From Brasenia schreberi (Eukaryota; Streptophyta; Magnoliopsida; Nymphaeales; Cabombaceae), in contig JAYKKT010000080.1 in assembly GCA_036023115.1 (NCBI GenBank), positions 7,701,501-7,765,500 on the forward strand: DNA of 64,000 nucleotides. The letters are read 5' to 3'. Every line of letters begins with the position of its first letter. Within the stretch, counting starts at the first letter, position 1. Shown one piece after another: positions 28,701 to 40,700 of the stretch. The notes under the pieces are model-generated. The model was not told the DNA's origin and did not search any database. It was given only the letters and a program-made list of their open reading frames with translations. The translations under genes were made by a program, and so were the position numbers.

Positions 28701-31700
28701 GGAGTCTAAGGAAAAAGTTAATAGAAAATTGGAACTATGGAGAGAAACATTAGAAAGCAAAGGCCTCCGACTTAGTAGAACAAAGACAGAATATATGGAA
28801 TGTAAGTTTGATCATTTGGTTACTTCAGAGGACATGGAAATTAAAATTGGCACACATTGCATTCCCCAAAAGGAAAGTTTTAAATACCTAGGGTCAATTT
28901 TTCAGAGTGATGGAAGAATTGATGGAGATGTTACACATAGAATTAATGCTGGTTGGTTAAAATGGAGAGGAGCATCAGGTGTTCTTTGTGATAAGAAGAT
29001 ACCATTAAAGTTAAAAGGTAAATATTATAGAGCAGCAATTAGGCCTGCCATGTTTTATGGTTCTGAGTGTTGGGCAGTTAATCATCAACATGTACAAAAG
29101 ATATCTGTGACAGAAATGAAGATGTTGAGATGGATGAGTGGTCATACAAGAAAAGACCGTATACATAATGAGGTTATTAGAAAGAAATTAGGAGTGACAC
29201 CAATAGAGGATAAAATGAGAGAACATCGTTTAAGATGGTTTGGACATATAGAAAGAAGATCAAAAGAAGAACCTGGAAGAAGGTTAGAAAAACTGAATTT
29301 GGAAAGTGTTAAAAGAGGTAGAGGACGACCACAAAAGTGTTGGAAAGAAACAATAAAGAATGATCTAGCTTATTGGGAGTTAACTGCTAACATGGCACAT
29401 GATAGGGATCTGTGGAAACAAAGAATCCATGTAGCCGACCCCGTCTAGTATGGGAAAAGGCTTAGTTGTTGTTGTTGTTGTTGTTGTTGTGATACAACCG
29501 ATACAAGTTTGAACCTTTATATGACACATTTTCGAAGAACAACTCTTTTGTAGAATTTAAGAATTGCTTAAACTGGCAAAAGAGTTAAAATTTTCATATA
29601 CTCGCAAGTGTGGGATCATATGTAATAGCTTCTAATGGTTAGCCTAAAATCAAACGGATCTGTCTTCTCTTCCATAATGAAAGGCCAAGGTCTAACCTAC
29701 CTTACAATGAAAATTCTGAAGTAGCATAGAAAGACCAGTTGTGCACTTTCCTCAAGCTTTGCCGCAACCTCCAAAAAAGCAAAAATGAGGTATTCCAATG
29801 TAGATTACCCAAATTATTTATGCACATAGAATGAGGAATTGTTTATTTCATAAAATTGATGAACCAAACCTTTTCATCCTAGCCGTAAAGATTCACTCTC
29901 TGCAAGAAAAATGCTTTGAACTGATGTTTTGTTTCAGAATTACTTTAATGCAGTCACAAGGTTGTATTTCTGGACTAGACGTCACTAGAGTGTACAAAGT
30001 GAAGCTTATTCTTTTCTTGTTAGAATCTCTTAATACATATAAAAGGGTTTTCTCTTTTCTGCTTCATTGTGTATTTCACATGTACCTTTTGAAGCAAGAT
30101 GTGAATCTACCTTGCTGTCCTCTTCTTCTTTTTTCAAGAAAGAAATTAACAATGATACTTTAAGTTGTCCTGGACTTTCATAACCATAATTGCTACTACT
30201 GCAATTTGATTGAGAAAAAGGATGGGTATTTTAGTGTTTCTATTTAGTTTCTTACACCTTTTGGATGTCCCTGTAGGTTGAGACCGTTGCCCAATTTGGT
30301 GTAATTTTTCTTCTATTTGCTCTAGGGCTTGAGTTCTCCACCACAAAGGTTATTGCTTGTCCTATCATCTATTTCTCAATCGAATTGCTTTCCCAATTCG
30401 GTGTAATATTTCTTCTATTTGCTCTATCATCTATTTATGGAGTTATTTGATCTTCTTGTGTTTTCACGCAATTGATTTAAGCGTTTTATTTTTGTTTATA
30501 GATTCGTGTAGTTCGAGCAGTTGCAGTTATTGGAGGAATACTCCAAATTTTTCTCTTCATGTTCTTGTGTGGCATAACTGCTTCAGTAAGTCTGAAATCT
30601 TATTCCTTTCTATAGCCGTGTTGTTAAAGATTGAATTTGTTCACAAGTTGGTGGTTATAAATATGATTTTTAGACCAAATGGTTTTTTGCTGCAACTAAA
30701 GCCCATGGGATCTAATGAATCTTTGAAGTAGTTCCTTAAGTACATGATCATTTGAGATTCAAGCAGACTGATAGGACTGTAAATTTTGCTCGGGGTTTTT
30801 ATGTCTCATTGTCAGCACGTTTCAAAATGTATGCTGGAACCCAGGTACTTCCGACTGGTCAGTCAAAAATATTATTCTTGAGACTTTTTGGCTAAGGAAA
30901 GCCTTGAGGGATTTAAAAAATTATTTTCTTGAAAATGTATCAGGAGAAATATTGGCATACAGAAAAATCATTAAACGTTATTAAACATAAAACGGTTATA
31001 AACAAGAAAAAAGTGTGCACCAGTACATAAGTAACTATAGTAGCTTCTATTGTTCAAGGCCATACAAAGATATGCTGTGTACCATATGGAAGTTTCATAA
31101 TAAAAAAATATTTTCTTGAAAATGTATCAGGAGAAATATTGGCATACAGAAAAATCATTAAACGTTATTAAACATAAAACGGTTATAAACAAGAAAAAAG
31201 TGTGCACCAGTATCATAAGTAACTATAGTAGCTTTATTGTTCAAGGCCATACAAAGATATGCTGTGTACCATATGGAAGTTTCATAATTTCTTTTTGGAA
31301 AAAGTCCCCCAAAAAATATCTTCGAAAGGCAGGGGTATAGTTTGCATTACTCACAAAATTAAGACACCTTTTTACCTAAAAGTACCTCAGAGAAAGCAAT
31401 ATGTTACCAACGATTACCTCAGCCACCTGATCATGCCATTGATATGAGAATGTATTAGTCTTTGATCTCTTATAATAAATCATTTTCTAGGTCAAGTAGT
31501 ATCCTGCTAGTATGATAGGGATGCATTTTCATCACTGAACACAGCCTGATTTTCATCACAGTGCCACAGCGGCTAGATGAAGCTGTTTCATCATGTTAAT
31601 TATGTTTGTTAATGGATCATGTTTACGTTTATCTTGTTAGTGTCATGTCAAAGTCTAAATAAATGTCCTGTTTAATGTGGTAGTAAATGTCATAATTGGA

Positions 31701-34700
31701 CCCAATGGATCTGGATCAGATCCATTGGGAACCGTGTCCTAAAGTTAGGGGTAATTGTGTCTTTTAAGTTAGATTAGATTTAGTATAAAGTCTGGGATTA
31801 ATTAGGGTTGTAAACAGATTAAAAGAAAAAAGAAAAATGGCAGCCCAGGCCATGATGAATGATCAGTTCCTTTGATATTTATCAATGAGATGTACCGATT
31901 GATTGCAATAAAAAGTAACATGGTATTAGAGCGGTTATATGAAAATATTATGATCAGTCGCATCAATCTGCTTCAGAAATGTACAGAGGTAAGTAAATCT
32001 GCAATATTTTGAATCAGAGGTAAGTAAATCTGCAATATTTTGAATCAGAAGTAAGTAAAACTTTGATTTGTTGAATCAGACGTGGTGCCAAGTTCGTGAC
32101 AGTCAATTGACAACAAAGAAAGGAAGAGTTGATCAACGACAGCCCATTGGGAAAAGGCTGAATCGTGGTGAATCGTGAATAGGCATCCTGCATGTTTAAC
32201 AAAAAAATATTTTGTTAACAGGCAGATTGTATGTTTAAGACTGTCTATGATAAAATGATTGCAACAACTTTAAGAACAGTTCAACAAAAGCAAATCGTGG
32301 TGTGTGGCAGCAATCGTGGTGCTATGAATATGTGATTTTTAACAAAAGCAAGAAGGATTATCGTGGAAAAGCTTCAGATCTCCCATCCGCATACAATTGT
32401 GGACATGTCGATCAACAACAGATTGATGATTTGATTTATTCAGACGACAGGAAATTCAGGATTCCTTCATTGTGTCATCATCCAGACTCTCAGCTTTCCT
32501 TATTGTGTCGTCATCCAAAAGTATACTGCATTCTTCTTGTCGTGGTATCATCAATAACCTACAAAGACCAAGTCATTATACTCTGAGCATACACAAACAT
32601 ATTGGTATAGTGATTGATATCTTATAAGAAGCGATATTAAAGGAAAGTTGAGGTTTAAACAACTGTAAATCAGCATGGACGGAAGATTGAAAGAAGAGTC
32701 ACTATCAGTCATGTATGGAAATGATCAAAAGTAAGAACCATTCTAAATTACAAATATTCGGCTAGATGGAAGAAATTACAGGGAATGGGCTCGATCTATT
32801 GAACTTGTATTACGGTCAAGAGGAAAAGTTTCTATTATCAGATAGGACCCACCACCTCTAGAAGGAAGCAGTGCAGACTATGAACGATGGGCCAAGGATG
32901 ATGCCCTTGTAAGTTCATGGCTAATACAATCCATGAACCCCTCTATTAGTAAGACGTTTATGTATATGAAATCAGCTACTGAGATTTGATCTGCAGTTGA
33001 AGAGGCTTACTCTAGATAGAGGAATATAGCAAAAGAGTATGAGATCATTGAGAGGATAAGAAAGTGTCGCCAAGGAACCAGATCAATAAGTGAGTATTAT
33101 GGAGAATTGCGCGAACTCTGGAATGAACAACGACATATTGTGGAAAACAAATGTAGTCATTGTGTAAAAGCAAGAACATCTGAAGCTGAAATTCGGAAAG
33201 TGTTCGATCTGCTATGGGGAGTTTCATCAGATTATGAATCTATAAAATTAAACATTCTAAGTAAGGAAGAACTCCCGTCACTTGGCACAGTATACTCACT
33301 TTTACTAAGGAAAGAAGACGGAAAGAATTTAGAGAAAGGTGAATATATACAAGTTGAAAAATCTACATTTGTTGGTAGAGGACAGAGCAGTTATCAAAAA
33401 GGAAAAAACTCATTCAGAGGAAGAGGAAGAGGAAGAGGCAGGAATCAATATTATGAGGATAAAAGCAAACTACAGTGCACACATTGTGGAAAAAGGGGAC
33501 ACACAAAAGAACAATGTTGGGAGATTATTGGAAAACCTCCAGAATACAGAGATTACAACAGGAAAACCCCAGAATATAAAGATTATGACAGTCATGTGGC
33601 AACCATATCTGAAAAGAAGGCTGAAATGAATCAAATAAATGAAGTGGCAGAATTAAAGAAGCAAATTGCAGAAATTGAAACACGTTTAAGAGATCAACCT
33701 TCAACCTCCTCATCAAAAGCAGAATCAAGTCCACCTACTTCATACAACATCAGTGGTAATTATTCACTAAAAGATTCTCCGGTTTTTTCTAATTGGATAA
33801 TAGATTCAGGATCTACTGATCACATGGTAGGGAACAAGTCTAATCTCATGCAGTATGAAGTGAATTCAACTCCTCAGTATGTAAAAGTAACAAATGGTTT
33901 GTTGATTCCCATGGCAGGAAAGGGAACAATTCAGAGAGATAATGTGAGACTTAATTCAGAGATATATATTCTAGAGTTTCCTGTAAATCTACTTTCAATA
34001 AGTTCATTGGTTTGACATATGAATTGTATAGTTACATTCTCTATATATGGCTGTGTTTTTCAGGATTTGAAGACGGGAAGAACCTTTGGTCGTGATGAAC
34101 TACGCAATGGACTATACATACTACTTGGAGATCAGATTCCAAAACGTCAAAGTGCATTGGCAGCTAGTTCTACTGAAGAGGAAATAAAAATTTGGCATAG
34201 CAGATTAGGACATTTACCTGTCTCAAAAATAAGAGAATTTGTCTCATTTTCAATTCCTAGTGATGTGATGATTCAGTGTGACGTGTGTCAAAGAGCAAAG
34301 CATCATAGAGTGATTTTTCCTAGTAGTGAATCAAGATCAGTTATTCCTTTTGAAATGATACATTCTGATGTTTAGGGACCATGTGTAATTCCTTCTATTG
34401 AAAATTAAGTACTTTAATACTTTTATTGATAATTACTCCAGACTTACCTTTGTTTATTTAATGAAGTCTAAGTCAGAAATATCTTCTATTTTTCCCTTAG
34501 TCCATAATCTTATCAAAACCCAGTTTGGTTATACTGTAAAGACACTCATATCAAATAATGGTGGAGAATATTGTAATGCACACCTGGACTCATATCTTCA
34601 AGCTCATGGTATTATACATCAAACATCTTGTGTTTACACTCCACAACAGAATGAATTAGCCGAACGAAAGAATCGACATATTTTGAAAATTGCTAGAACT

Positions 34701-37700
34701 CTTCTTCTTGAACATAATATTCCAAAATATTTCTGGCTAGAAGCTATTCTTACAGCAATGTACATTATGAATAGAATTCCAACTGTGACTCTTGTAGAAA
34801 AGTTGTCATTCAAAGTAATTAAACCTGAAGATAATCCATTCCATCTCACTCCTAGAATATTTGGATGTGTCTGTTATATGCATGTTCATCAACAATTGAG
34901 AGATAAAGCTTGATCCAAGGGCGATAAAATGTATTTTCATTGGATATTCTTGTGAGAAGGAAGGATATGTGTGTTATGATCCTAATTCCCATAAGAGATA
35001 TATTTTTATGGATGTAACTTTCTTTGAAAATACTCCATACTACAAGAATTCGAATGATAATTTTGATCATACTTTCAAAGAATCAGTTGTTCTGCCCAGA
35101 TTCAATGGAAGTGAAGAATTAGAAGAAGAAAATTCTCTTACAGAGACAGATCAAATCCCAGGAGATAGCAAAATACAAGTATACAGAAAGGGGGAGAGAA
35201 ATATTTTTATGAACAGACAAACCGAGATGATGAATCAAGGGGGAGGAATAGTATCTGACTCAGATGATAGTATAAAAGACTCCCAGAATGAGGATGTAGA
35301 TGACTCATATGTTCCCATAGCACTTAGAAAGGGAAAGAGATCATGTCGTAAGTATCCAATTTCTCGATTCATATCTTATGATCGATTATCAGAAGGCTAC
35401 CATAATTTTGTACTAAAGGCTGAGATGTATCAAATTCCAAAAAATTACTTTGAAGCATCTAAAGACGAGCAGTGGGTTGAAGCTATGAAGTCTGAAATCC
35501 AAGCATTGGAAAAGAATCAAACGTGGGAACTCAGTGACTTACCTGAAGGAAGGAAAACAGTTTCATGCAAGTGGGTATATATAATTAAATACAAGGCAGA
35601 TGGTTCGTTAGAAAGGTAAAAGGCAAGACTAGTTGCACGTGGATATAGTCAAACATATGGAATTGATTATGAGGAGACATTTGCACCAGTAGCTAAACTC
35701 ACATCTATACGAGTTATTATCAGTATTGCAGCGCAAAGAAACTGGGTAATGTGACAACTAGATGTAAAAAATGCTTTCCTACAGGGAGAACTTAAAGAAG
35801 AAGTTTATATGGAATTACCACCGGGATATCTGAACCCAACAAAAAAGGTATGTAGATTGAGAAAGGCTATCTATGGATTAAAACAATCTTCAAGAGCTTG
35901 GTTTGAGAAATTCAGTAGAAATATCATTGACTTGGGATATAAAAAGAGTGTAAGTGATCATACATTGTTCTTTAAGAAAAGGAAAAAATTAACGTTACTG
36001 TTAGTATATGTGGATGATATTATTGTAACAGGTGTTGATACCGAAGAAATTCAAAAATTGAAGAAGTACCTTCATCGGTTATTTGACATTAAAGATCTTG
36101 ACAGATTACACTATTTTTTGGGCATTGAAGTGGCCTATTCTGGAAGTGATATCTTTTTGAATCAAAGAAAATATACATTAGATCTTTTACAGGAAGTCAA
36201 GATGGAAAACTGTAGACCTACATATACTCCAATGGATGTGAATCACAAATTAAAGCTGGAAGATGGTGCTGAAGACCACTCCAGGACATGGAATCAATTA
36301 CAAATCTAATGGTCACAATAATATTGAAATTTATACAGATGTTGATTGGGTTGGTTCAACAGAGGATAGGAAGTCGACCACAAGATATATAACATTGATT
36401 GGCGGTAACATAATTTCATGGAAAAGTAAGAAACAATCAGTTGTAGCTAGATTGACAACTGAGGCAGAATATAGAGCAATAGCTTTAGGCATATGGGAGA
36501 GAAAATGGCTGAGATCTTTGCTGATGGAAATGGACTTATTTACTGAAAAACCTATACCTATATTTTGTGACAGTAAAGCAGCAATACAGATAGCCTCAAA
36601 TCCTGTGTACCATGAAAGAACAAAGCATATTGAGATAGATTGTCATTTTATTTGGGACAGTGTACTTGCAAAAGAATTTCAATTGCAGCATGTGCAATCA
36701 GGACATCAATGTGCAGAAATGTTGACTAAAGCAATTACTAGAGATCTACTACAGAGATTATGTGGCAAGTTGGGTGTAACCTCCATCTTTCACCCAACTT
36801 GAGGGGGAGTGTTAATTATGTTTGTTAATGGGTCATGTTTACATTTATCTTGTTAGTGTCATGTCTAAGTCTAAATAAATGTCCTGTTTAATGTAGTAGT
36901 AAATGTCATAATTGGACCCAATGGATCTGGATCAGATCCATTGGGAACCGTGTCCTAAAGTTAGGGGTAATTGTGTCTTTTAAGTCAGATTGGGTTTAGT
37001 ATAAAGTCTGGGATTAATTAGGGTTGTAAACAGTTTAAAAGAAAAAAGAAAAATGGCAGCCCAGAAGTGGAGCCGATTCCATGAAGAATGTGAGCCATGA
37101 TGAATGATCAGTTCCTTTGATATTTATCAATGAGATGTACCGATTGATTGCAATAAAAAGTAACACATCAATTACAGCCATCTCCAGTGGAAAATTATTT
37201 GATAAAGCACATCGATTCCTTGCAGAGCCAAACTGACTGATGTGCTTGTATGAGAGATGGCAATACTGGAAAAGAACAAAAACCTGTTTTCCTCTAGTAC
37301 GTTCTCCCTAAGAGTATATTGTGGTAAAGGACAACATTATTTTTCTACAAATAAATGTTTCGTAGTGAGAATAGTTCTTACTGCTGCACAAAGTTACCAA
37401 GCTTATCAGTTAAAACACTTGAAGAAAGGGAGCACAATATATTCGTTAGTTTGCCTTCTACCCTTAATAGATCACCATACAGTATGATCCGGTAGCCGCA
37501 ATTAAGCTAAATTGAGCTTTACAATGCATGCTGAACAGTATTGTAAAACTCAATTAACCCTCAAATTGCTGTAATGAGCTTAAAATCATGATCCATTTTG
37601 AAATATTCAACTTATTGCCGGAATAAATGTGGAAAAGAATGTTCCTAAAGTATAAAACTGAAATTATGCAATTTAAATTGTTCATGTAATCCATACATCA

Positions 37701-40700
37701 TTCATATGGGGGGCAGACCCATACCTCAGATGATAGGTCTGCAGAAGTTGGTAAAACAAATTTCAAGCAGTCCTCACAAGATATATCGTGACTAGAAAAG
37801 ATGAAAAAATCAAGCATGCCAAAGATTCTTTTAGTATTTTTTTAGATGGTACTTGTGATATGTAATATGTATCATACATATGTAACATATCATATCACTG
37901 AAGCTGAAGAATATGGATCCTGCATCATTACTTACAACACAGGATCTGAAAGCCAAAATATTAGATTTGACTCTACTGATGAGTTTTTGTTGTTATATAT
38001 AGTTTATTAGAAAGCTTTAAAGTTTAATTTAATCCTCATAAGGTTTGATATTTAAGACTGATTAAATATGAATGGCTAAAATTCATAAGAAGATGGTTTA
38101 CAAAAGACTCAAATCTTAACCAAATTTAACACATCACATATAAGATGGGTTCTACCATAGACACCATTGGTGGGTGAAAGTTGTTGATTGTACATAGGAT
38201 GCATGTACGACATCAAGTTCTGTATGACAGTGCAATATGATGGGAAGCTGCAAAAATCATGACATAACTTTCCCCAAAGTTTCGATGATGCAGGTCATGT
38301 TGTAGACAACTATTTTAGATAATGAATTTGAACCCATGAATCAAAACATCCTGTGCAGGAAGAGCTCAACTATGGCTGTTTGCAACTTCTAATTTTGGTG
38401 CTCTCCAGAGAACACCTCTTCTCAGTACAAAATATGCTGGGTTACCTTCTCACTCTTCGGCCTTATATTTCCATGTTTGTAGCTACAAAAGATCCTTGAA
38501 TGGGAATTTCTCCTTCTTTTTCTGATGAATATGGACCTTCCTGCCCAATACTCTGAATGGAGGATGTGGAGTCTTGACAACTATTTCTGTCCTTTCTTGC
38601 TCTCTTCAATTTTGTGATCTAAATGGCCTTTTTTTAGTATAAAGAAGATCTGGCATTGTGCAATTACCATCAATAAAAATGCTTTAAGGTTTTGAAGGTC
38701 AAACGTTTGAGCATGTTACACTTGCAAGTCTAGAATATCAAAATTTATCAGAAAAGCATGATTTAACATGTAGTTCTTAACTAATTGACCACACAAATCT
38801 GTAGGATTTAATTCACCACATGCCTTTTAGAACATGGAAAATTATAACTAGAAACACTTTCTTAGTGTTAAGAAAACCATGTAAATGAGCAAATAAATGA
38901 ACTTTGTGTATTTTGATATGTCTGTGCATCTTTATCATCTATAATGTTAGAATTTCTTGATTGGATGTCCTGCAACCGTCAACTGTGATTATTTCATGAA
39001 GCCATGTCTTATTATCTTTAAGAATCATAGTTTTCAACATCTGGACCATTTCCTTGCACATGTTCTCGGAAGATGAGGCTTAGTGGTTCAGTTCTAAAAG
39101 TACGAAAATAATTCATGTAGCTTATCTGGACCATTTCCAAAATGAAATACCATAATTGTGAAAATCGTCTCTTTTTTCTTAACTAGTTTGGTTTTTGTGC
39201 AATTGCAGTTGTGTGGTGGCAAACCCTCAGAAGGGGTGTTTGTGGGCACATTCCTGTCTATGTCCTCTACAGCAGTGGTATTTTACTAAATTCTCTGTAT
39301 TGGTTTTACTTTTCTATTTAGACATGTTGACATTAGGCTATAACTCTAAAGGATGTTCCTTGTTTGGGGTTTGCTTTTATTCTCTGTATTGGTTTGGGAT
39401 TTTCTATAAGTGAACAGACTGATTGTGATTTTGCATCATTTGTCTGTTATTGTTGATTAGGAACAGGAAACTAGATGTGTTTCTGTGGAACTGAGCTTGT
39501 TTATTTTACTGTAACCAATAATTTGTCCTCAGATTTGCTTTATGTGAATATCACTTGGTTCTCACATATAATGTCCCAAGAAATTAATCCTCTTTGGTTA
39601 GTTCAACTTTTTCTCCCCTCTCAGGTTTTGAAGTTTCTGATGCAATGCAACAGTATTAATGCCCTTCATGGTCAGGTTACTGTGGGAACTCTTATCCTTC
39701 AGGTAATAACTTTCTGCTTGTATTTTGTTGTGCAGTCTAGCTATTAAAAGGCATTAACCAATGAGAGCTGTATTTTAACCAGGATTGTGCTGTTGGAGTG
39801 CTGTTTGCACTTCTTCCTTTTCTGGGGGGTAATGTTGGATTGCTTCAAGGGGTGATATCCATGAGTAAATCGTAAGTAGCTTCTTGCATTCTACTTTTTC
39901 TCGTTACAACATATCTGGAAGAGCCATGACAGCACTAACACCGACTTTCTAAGTCCATACATTTACTTCTTGTTGTCCTGAAATCTGTTGAAAATAAAAG
40001 CTTTGAGGTGTCTTGAAGCATGTTAAGAACATTGGCTATATATTGCGAAAAAAATTGTGTTATCACCTCATCCTCAGAATCTTGTGTTATAAACTACTAG
40101 CCCAAACCTAGATGTGTATGTGCTACTATATATTATTCAAGGAAAACATGATGTTTTGTTACTGTCGTCCTTTCCTCAATTTCTTCATGTAGGTCATGCA
40201 AAAGTTGTCTTTTGGGGACAGATTTAGTTTATATTGATCCCAAAACATGATGTTTTGTTACTGTCGTCCTTTCCTCAATAATCTAACTTGGTGGGATGCA
40301 CTTGGTTTACATTGATCCCAAAGTTAACCGTTAGCAATGGGTTCACTTTCAGGACTATTTATTATTTACATATGTTGAAGTTAACTATTAGCGTGGCATG
40401 GAATCGAGCTCTATGGAAACAAAGAATCGTTGTAGCCGACCCCATCTGTTATAGGAAAAGGCTTAGTTGTTGTTGTTGTTGTTGAAGTTGATGATAACAT
40501 GGCATTCTGGATCATCTTTAACCAATCGTATAATTATGAGTACAGGCAGCCATTTTTCACAAATCCAAAAATTGAATCTTGGGTTTAGTAATCATAACAA
40601 TCCTTCTAGCGTGGTAGATAAATGATGTGAAGCATATGCCTGTTAGGTCATACTCCATATACTTGTTGGACGAGATCTATGTTATCAATGGAACATAGAA

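Larger units (their letters stand above)
31594..37165 (+). mobile_element. Full-length Ty1/Copia retrotransposon in KEA intron 9
   Basis: 5572 bp with LTRs at both ends, Met-tRNA primer site, polypurine tract GAGGGGGAG before 36810, and a 5-bp target duplication CATCA (31589-31593, 37166-37170). Domain order gag, protease, integrase, RT, RNase H is that of Copia. It lies in the sense orientation of the KEA gene. Coding is broken by several stops, a frameshift near 34905 and a deletion near 36257, so it is not autonomous. LTR divergence of about 8 in 327 bases suggests a moderately recent insertion. Confidence 0.97.

Noticed and set aside
33339..33629. Second-frame ORF with a Glu run inside the Copia
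   Set aside because: Off-frame reading of the gag Arg-Gly-rich and zinc-knuckle region.
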